From: an uncultured Flavobacteriales bacterium
GTDB lineage: Bacteria; Bacteroidota; Bacteroidia; Flavobacteriales; Crocinitomicaceae
Length of the DNA stretch: 45,083 bases
Direction: 5' to 3'
NCBI GenBank assembly: GCA_946479985.1
Contig: CAMLIF010000019.1
Span: 1-45,083, forward strand
In this document: positions 40,872 through 45,083 of the stretch, in pieces
How positions within the stretch are numbered: position 1 is the first letter of the stretch
Layout: each line of letters begins with the position of its first letter
Position numbers and translations under genes: made by a program
Notes under the pieces: generated by a model
Seen by the model: the letters and a program-made list of their open reading frames with translations, nothing else
Told to the model about the DNA's origin: nothing
Databases searched by the model: none

Positions 40872-43800
40872 TTATTTTTTACTTCTTAGAATGGTTACTG
40901 CTCCTTTATAGCTTACATCTGAGTTTTCGAATACAATCAGATAATAATAGGTTGCTTCAGGTAAGTCTTTTTCCTTGTGAGTACCATCCCAGGTATTGTC
41001 ATAATTTTCGTTGGAATACACTACCTGTCCTTCGCGGTTGATAATCTGAACAGCTGTATTCGGGTAGTTGGCAATTTCAGGAATCTCCCATGTATCATTA
41101 TATCCGTCTCCGTTCGGGGAAAACAGGTTTGGAATGAAAACCGCGTAATCTGTTTCTACAAATACTGTTAAAGTGTCTGAATCCATACAACCGTTAATAT
41201 CTGTTACAGAAAGAACGTAGTCTGTGGTCTGGGAAGGATTTGCAAACGGGTTGGAAACCGTTGAGTCTGAAAGACCCGCTGATGGCGACCATATCCAGGA
41301 AACTATTGCAGTACCGTTTCCTGACAATTGTACACCGTTTCCGATACTGATTGTATCATTCGAACCTGCAAAAGCGTTAACGGCAGGGTTGATTCCATAA
41401 GGCAGCACCTGAATGATAAATGATGCAGTGTCGGTAATGGAATTGGTGCATGCCGCACCGGATGATGCAACGAGCTCAATCGTGATGATAGAATTCGTAT
41501 CCGTTAAATCAGTGTAGTAACTCGGAGTTAGCGTTGCAGTGTCTGAAAGTAAGCCATTGCCATTATGCAGCCATGCGAAACTTCCATTTGTAATTGATGC
41601 TCCGTTGATTGCAACAGATGTTCCGTTAGCACAGACAGTTGCTGTTCCTGATAAATTAGCAGTTGGATTTGCCAGTACAGTAATTGGATAAATTCCTTCA
41701 ACAGAATCAGGTGCACAGCTGTTTGAACTTGAAACAAAATAATGAAGTTGTAAAGTTGAACCTGTTTCTCCCTGACCTGCCACAAATGTAGGTGCAGCCG
41801 AAAGCGGATTGAGAATTTGACCTGTTCCCGGGTACGACCAGGAAGAGATATTACCTGCACTCAAAGCTATTCCTGCCAAAATAAGTGAATCACTTGAACA
41901 CATTGTTCCTGAACCGCTCGAAAGAATTGCTGGCAGCGAATCTAAACTGATCTGAACAAATGCTGCGGTGTCTGAGCATGTAGCATTGCTCACAACTCTT
42001 CTGTAGTACAGCAAAGAATCTGAAAAATCAACCTGGCCTGAGTAATTGGATGCATTATTGATCCCGGGAGCAGGAACATACGGACCTGCCGCTAAAACAG
42101 ATGCCTGCCATTCGAAAATGTATGGGCTGCCCGAATTGGCAAGCGTACCGCCTGTAAGATTAAAAGTGTTTCCTTCACAAATAGTTGTGTTATTGCCACT
42201 CGTATTTCCTGAAATTGGCGCCAGTATTTCGATGTTTCCTACAACCAGGTTATTCCCGCATCCGCCGGTTGCAGAAATGGTGTAATAAAATGCTCCTACA
42301 GTTGTTGGAGTCCCTGAAATAGTTAACGTGTTCGGTGAACCGGCTGTATATGTTGAGATTACTCCCGCAGGTAAATCATTCACAGCAACAGTTGTTCCAA
42401 CATTATAACTGATAGTTGATAATGCGTTTCCAAGACAAATAACCTGATCATTTGTGTAAGTTGTTGAAGTCAGCGTTATTTCCGGGCTTTGAACAATAAT
42501 ACTCCCGGAAAGACTTATAGGTAAACAAGCACCGCCGGAAGAGGTTACAGTGAACGGGTAAGTTCCGGCAATTGTCGGAGTACCGCTGATAGTGAAAGTA
42601 CCAGCAGCAAATCCGCCCGTTAAACCTGCAGGTAATGTGGTAACTACTGCACTTGTTGAGCTTCCGCCAACGTTGTAAGTAAGTGTTGTCATTGGGGTAT
42701 TTTGACAAACTGTTTGATTGTCAGTTCCAACAGCTGAGGTTAATGCGATTGTTGGCGCCTGATCAGAAATAATGGTTCCTGAAATTGAAACCGCTGTACA
42801 AGTTCCCCCTGTTGTTGTAAGTGTATAGTTAAAGGTTCCGGCAATGGTTGGAGATCCGCTGAGTGTAACGATATTACCGGCTACGCTGACAGATATACCT
42901 GCCGGCAAACCAGTTGATGTTACCCCTGAAGCACTTCCGGCGATAGAATACTCAATAGTTGTAACTGCTGTATTCTGACAAACAGTTTGATTATCTGATC
43001 CGGCAACAGAACTTAACACTATAGCAGGCAGGGAATCTACCTGGACAGTTCCGTTTGCAGTAACCGCAGTACAAACACCACCGGAAGTTGTAACTGTGTA
43101 GTTGTACAATCCACTAACAGTTGGGTTACCAGTAATAGAAAGTATTCCTGCGGCAAAAGTACCGGTTACACCGGCGGGTAGTCCTGATACGCTTGCTCCT
43201 GTGGCACTTCCGCCAACAATATAGTCAATCGGTGTAATGCCTGTATTCTGACAAACTATTTGGCCATCGGTTCCAACAGCTGATATTAATGTAATTGTTG
43301 GGGCAGGGTCAGAAATAATAGTTCCTGAAATTGTTACCGGTATACAGGTTCCTCCGGTTGTGGTAAGCGTATAACTGAATGTTCCAACCAGGGCAGGAGA
43401 TCCGTTAATGGTAACAATATTTCCAACTACAGTCGTTGAAACACCTGCAGGTAAACCGCTTGCAGTAATTCCTGCAGCACTTCCGCCAAGCGTATATTGA
43501 ATAGTTGTTATTGCAGTATTTTCACAAACATTCTGATTGTCCGTTCCCGGTGCCGAACTTAGTGAAATAACAGGTAAAGCATCTACCTGGATGGTACCGC
43601 TGGCAGTTACAGGAGAACAAACACCTCCTGTGGTGGTAACAGTATAGTTGAATGACCCGCTAACAATAGGTGTACCGCTGATAGTAAATATTCCCGCAGA
43701 AAAATTTTCAGTTAAACCAGCAGGTAATCCGGATGCGGCTGCACCAGTAGCACTTCCTCCTATACTATAAGTTATTGCCGTAATTGCAGTACTCTCACAA

Positions 43801-44984
43801 ACTGTCTGGTTGTTTGTTCCTGCCATTGATGTAAGAATAATAGTCGGAGAAGGGGATACTGTAATAGAACCTGAGAAAGTAACTGACGGACAACTACCTC
43901 CAATACTTGTCACCGTAAAGGGATAAGTTCCGGGCACAGTTGGTGTACCTGTTATTAGAAAATTTGAAGCAGAAACAGTTCCTGATACTCCTGTTGGAAG
44001 TCCTGAAACACTAGCACCTGTTGCCGATCCGCTAAAACCAATACTGATAGTTGAAATAGCAGTATTCTCACAAATAGTTTGATTATCTGTTCCGGCAGCT
44101 GAATTCAACGCCAAGCCCGGTAATGCATCCACAGAGATAAGTCCGTTTAGGGTAACTGACGGACAAGTACTTCCGGTGGTTGAGATTGAATATGGAAACG
44201 AACCTGCTGTGGAAACCGTTCCGGTTAAGCTTGTCATATTTCCTGCAGTTGATGAAGAAATCCCGGGAGGCAATCCGGTAGTAGTTGTTCCTGTAGCTGA
44301 ACCGCCGAATACATAATCAATTGAAATAATTGGTGAGTTAAGACATACCGTTTGGTTGTCCGTTCCCGCTGCAGATACAAAGGTAATTGTTGCCGCAGCC
44401 TCAACTGTTATAGTTCCGATAGCCGACACAGGTGCACAGTTGCCTCCTGTAGATGTTACAGTATAATTGTATGTTCCCGGAACGTTAGGGGTTCCGAAGA
44501 TTGAAACTGTGCCACCCATTGCCGATGGTGTAAACGAATCGCTTACTCCCGGAGGTAAGCCGCTGACCACTGCACCGGTTGCTCCAATCAGATCATATTT
44601 TATGGTTGGAGCCAAAGGAGTGTTTTCACAGATGGTTTGATTATCAGATCCGACAGACGATATCAAGGTTAGTGAAGCATTATTCACAACCGTTACGTAT
44701 CCGGATTTGATTTCTGTGTCGCTGGAGATGCCGTTTGTGACGGTTAGTATGACCGTATAAACACCAGCAATGCTGTATGTAATAATCGGACTTTGAAGAG
44801 ATGAGGTTTGACCTGATCCACCGTCAATAAAAGTCCACGACCAGCTTGTTGCACCTGTAGAGGCATCCGTGAACTGTACATTTCCTCCTACACAGATGGT
44901 TTGAGGGCTGGCAGTAAATTCGGCGGTCTGCGCCGTTAGAAATCCTGCTGCTAAGAGCAGATACGTTAAAAGTAGCTTTTTCAT
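40872..44984 (-). CDS. Giant T9SS surface adhesin with PKD, nine Ig-like repeats and CHU_C tail
   Basis: This 1370-residue protein has a signal peptide (about 1-18), a PKD domain (about 24-102), nine repeats of about 90 residues (105-915; core G-T-D-N-Q-T-V-C, G-G-S-A-T-G, S-G-L-P-A-G-V, T-I-S-G-T-P-T, T-T-G-G-x-C), a less regular region (about 916-1275), and the C-terminal gliding-motility-associated domain (F-S-P-N-G-D-G-Y-N-D-T-W-E...W-D-G-T). The tail marks it as a type B substrate of the type IX system. The PorP/SprF gene follows after 25 bp, the usual arrangement for this class. It should sit on the cell surface; binding partners are unknown. Confidence 0.95.
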   Translation of the reverse strand: MKKLLLTYLLLAAGFLTAQTAEFTASPQTICVGGNVQFTDASTGATSWSWTFIDGGSGQTSSLQSPIITYSIAGVYTVILTVTNGISSDTEIKSGYVTVVNNASLTLISSVGSDNQTICENTPLAPTIKYDLIGATGAVVSGLPPGVSDSFTPSAMGGTVSIFGTPNVPGTYNYTVTSTGGNCAPVSAIGTITVEAAATITFVSAAGTDNQTVCLNSPIISIDYVFGGSATGTTTTGLPPGISSSTAGNMTSLTGTVSTAGSFPYSISTTGSTCPSVTLNGLISVDALPGLALNSAAGTDNQTICENTAISTISIGFSGSATGASVSGLPTGVSGTVSASNFLITGTPTVPGTYPFTVTSIGGSCPSVTFSGSITVSPSPTIILTSMAGTNNQTVCESTAITAITYSIGGSATGAAASGLPAGLTENFSAGIFTISGTPIVSGSFNYTVTTTGGVCSPVTASGTIQVDALPVISLSSAPGTDNQNVCENTAITTIQYTLGGSAAGITASGLPAGVSTTVVGNIVTINGSPALVGTFSYTLTTTGGTCIPVTISGTIISDPAPTITLISAVGTDGQIVCQNTGITPIDYIVGGSATGASVSGLPAGVTGTFAAGILSITGNPTVSGLYNYTVTTSGGVCTAVTANGTVQVDSLPAIVLSSVAGSDNQTVCQNTAVTTIEYSIAGSASGVTSTGLPAGISVSVAGNIVTLSGSPTIAGTFNYTLTTTGGTCTAVSISGTIISDQAPTIALTSAVGTDNQTVCQNTPMTTLTYNVGGSSTSAVVTTLPAGLTGGFAAGTFTISGTPTIAGTYPFTVTSSGGACLPISLSGSIIVQSPEITLTSTTYTNDQVICLGNALSTISYNVGTTVAVNDLPAGVISTYTAGSPNTLTISGTPTTVGAFYYTISATGGCGNNLVVGNIEILAPISGNTSGNNTTICEGNTFNLTGGTLANSGSPYIFEWQASVLAAGPYVPAPGINNASNYSGQVDFSDSLLYYRRVVSNATCSDTAAFVQISLDSLPAILSSGSGTMCSSDSLILAGIALSAGNISSWSYPGTGQILNPLSAAPTFVAGQGETGSTLQLHYFVSSSNSCAPDSVEGIYPITVLANPTANLSGTATVCANGTSVAINGASITNGSFAWLHNGNGLLSDTATLTPSYYTDLTDTNSIITIELVASSGAACTNSITDTASFIIQVLPYGINPAVNAFAGSNDTISIGNGVQLSGNGTAIVSWIWSPSAGLSDSTVSNPFANPSQTTDYVLSVTDINGCMDSDTLTVFVETDYAVFIPNLFSPNGDGYNDTWEIPEIANYPNTAVQIINREGQVVYSNENYDNTWDGTHKEKDLPEATYYYLIVFENSDVSYKGAVTILRSKK
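42213..44672 (-). repeat. Nine tandem ~270-bp coding repeats
   Basis: These encode the nine ~90-residue repeats of the giant adhesin. Copies four and six share the ending G-T-(I/V)-Q-V-D, and copies five and seven share S-G-T-I-I-S-D, so units four-five and six-seven look like one duplicated pair of about 540 bp. The outer copies are more diverged. Confidence 0.85.
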
Positions 44985-45083
44985 AATACGTTTTTAGTTT
45001 GACTAAAGTTTGGAAAGTAGATTTCCATTGCCGCTTATTTTATAAAAGCGGATTAAGCTTAGTTTTGAAAGTGAATACAATAT

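Noticed and set aside
41000..44700. Regular repeats that could suggest a CRISPR array
   Set aside because: The period is about 270 bp, is in frame and encodes Ig-like protein repeats.

Overview
The window is a stretch of Bacteroidota chromosome, most likely Flavobacteriales; a Fluviicola/Crocinitomicaceae-type genome is my guess, and I cannot test it here. The evidence is type IX secretion system (T9SS) proteins with CHU_C and type A C-terminal tails, a PorP/SprF protein, promoters of the Bacteroidota form TAnnTTTG, weak or absent Shine-Dalgarno sequences, and an ECF sigma/anti-sigma pair with an outer-membrane barrel tail. I see no rRNA, tRNA, CRISPR array, transposase or prophage.

Bases 1-15.7 kb form a stress and low-oxygen island. 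On the minus strand lie a P-type cation ATPase (cut by the window edge), D-lactate dehydrogenase, two small genes, 6-phosphofructokinase, a rhodanese-thioredoxin protein and a triple-BON protein. On the plus strand lie a PAS histidine kinase, a response regulator fused to a CRP/FNR-type DNA-binding module, a tandem universal stress protein, Hsp20, an HPF/RaiA-like protein, two membrane proteins, a Prx6-type peroxiredoxin, OsmC and an MlaE-MlaF-MlaD lipid transport set. Three of these promoters (BON, universal stress protein, peroxiredoxin) carry an FNR-like TTGAT-N4-ATCAA box centred exactly 36.5 bp before the last base of the -7 element. This points to one regulon run by the kinase and the REC-CRP regulator.

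Bases 15.9-20.6 kb hold an AraC-type regulator, an OmpR/histidine-kinase pair and a three-gene cluster (UspA-like, lipocalin-like and YoaK/DUF1275 proteins). Just ahead of that cluster are five TTCT boxes spaced 10-11 bp apart, followed by a good -7 element. This is a likely binding array for the adjacent OmpR-type regulator.

Bases 20.6-33.7 kb are mostly housekeeping genes: trmD, aroQ and xerD (head-to-head with 2 bp between start codons), rimO, lgt and trhO. Interspersed are an ECF sigma factor with a membrane-spanning partner ending in an outer-membrane beta-barrel, a predicted leaderless HTH regulator, a repeat-rich T9SS type A adhesin with a small secreted partner, and a stand-alone CHU_C-like mini-protein.

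Bases 33.8-45 kb carry envelope and periplasmic functions: a DoxX protein, two alkaline-phosphatase-superfamily enzymes (one PafA-like), an OmpA-family protein, a MiaE tRNA hydroxylase, and a pair made of a 1370-residue CHU_C adhesin with nine ~90-residue repeats and a PorP/SprF protein with coiled-coil and SPOR extensions.
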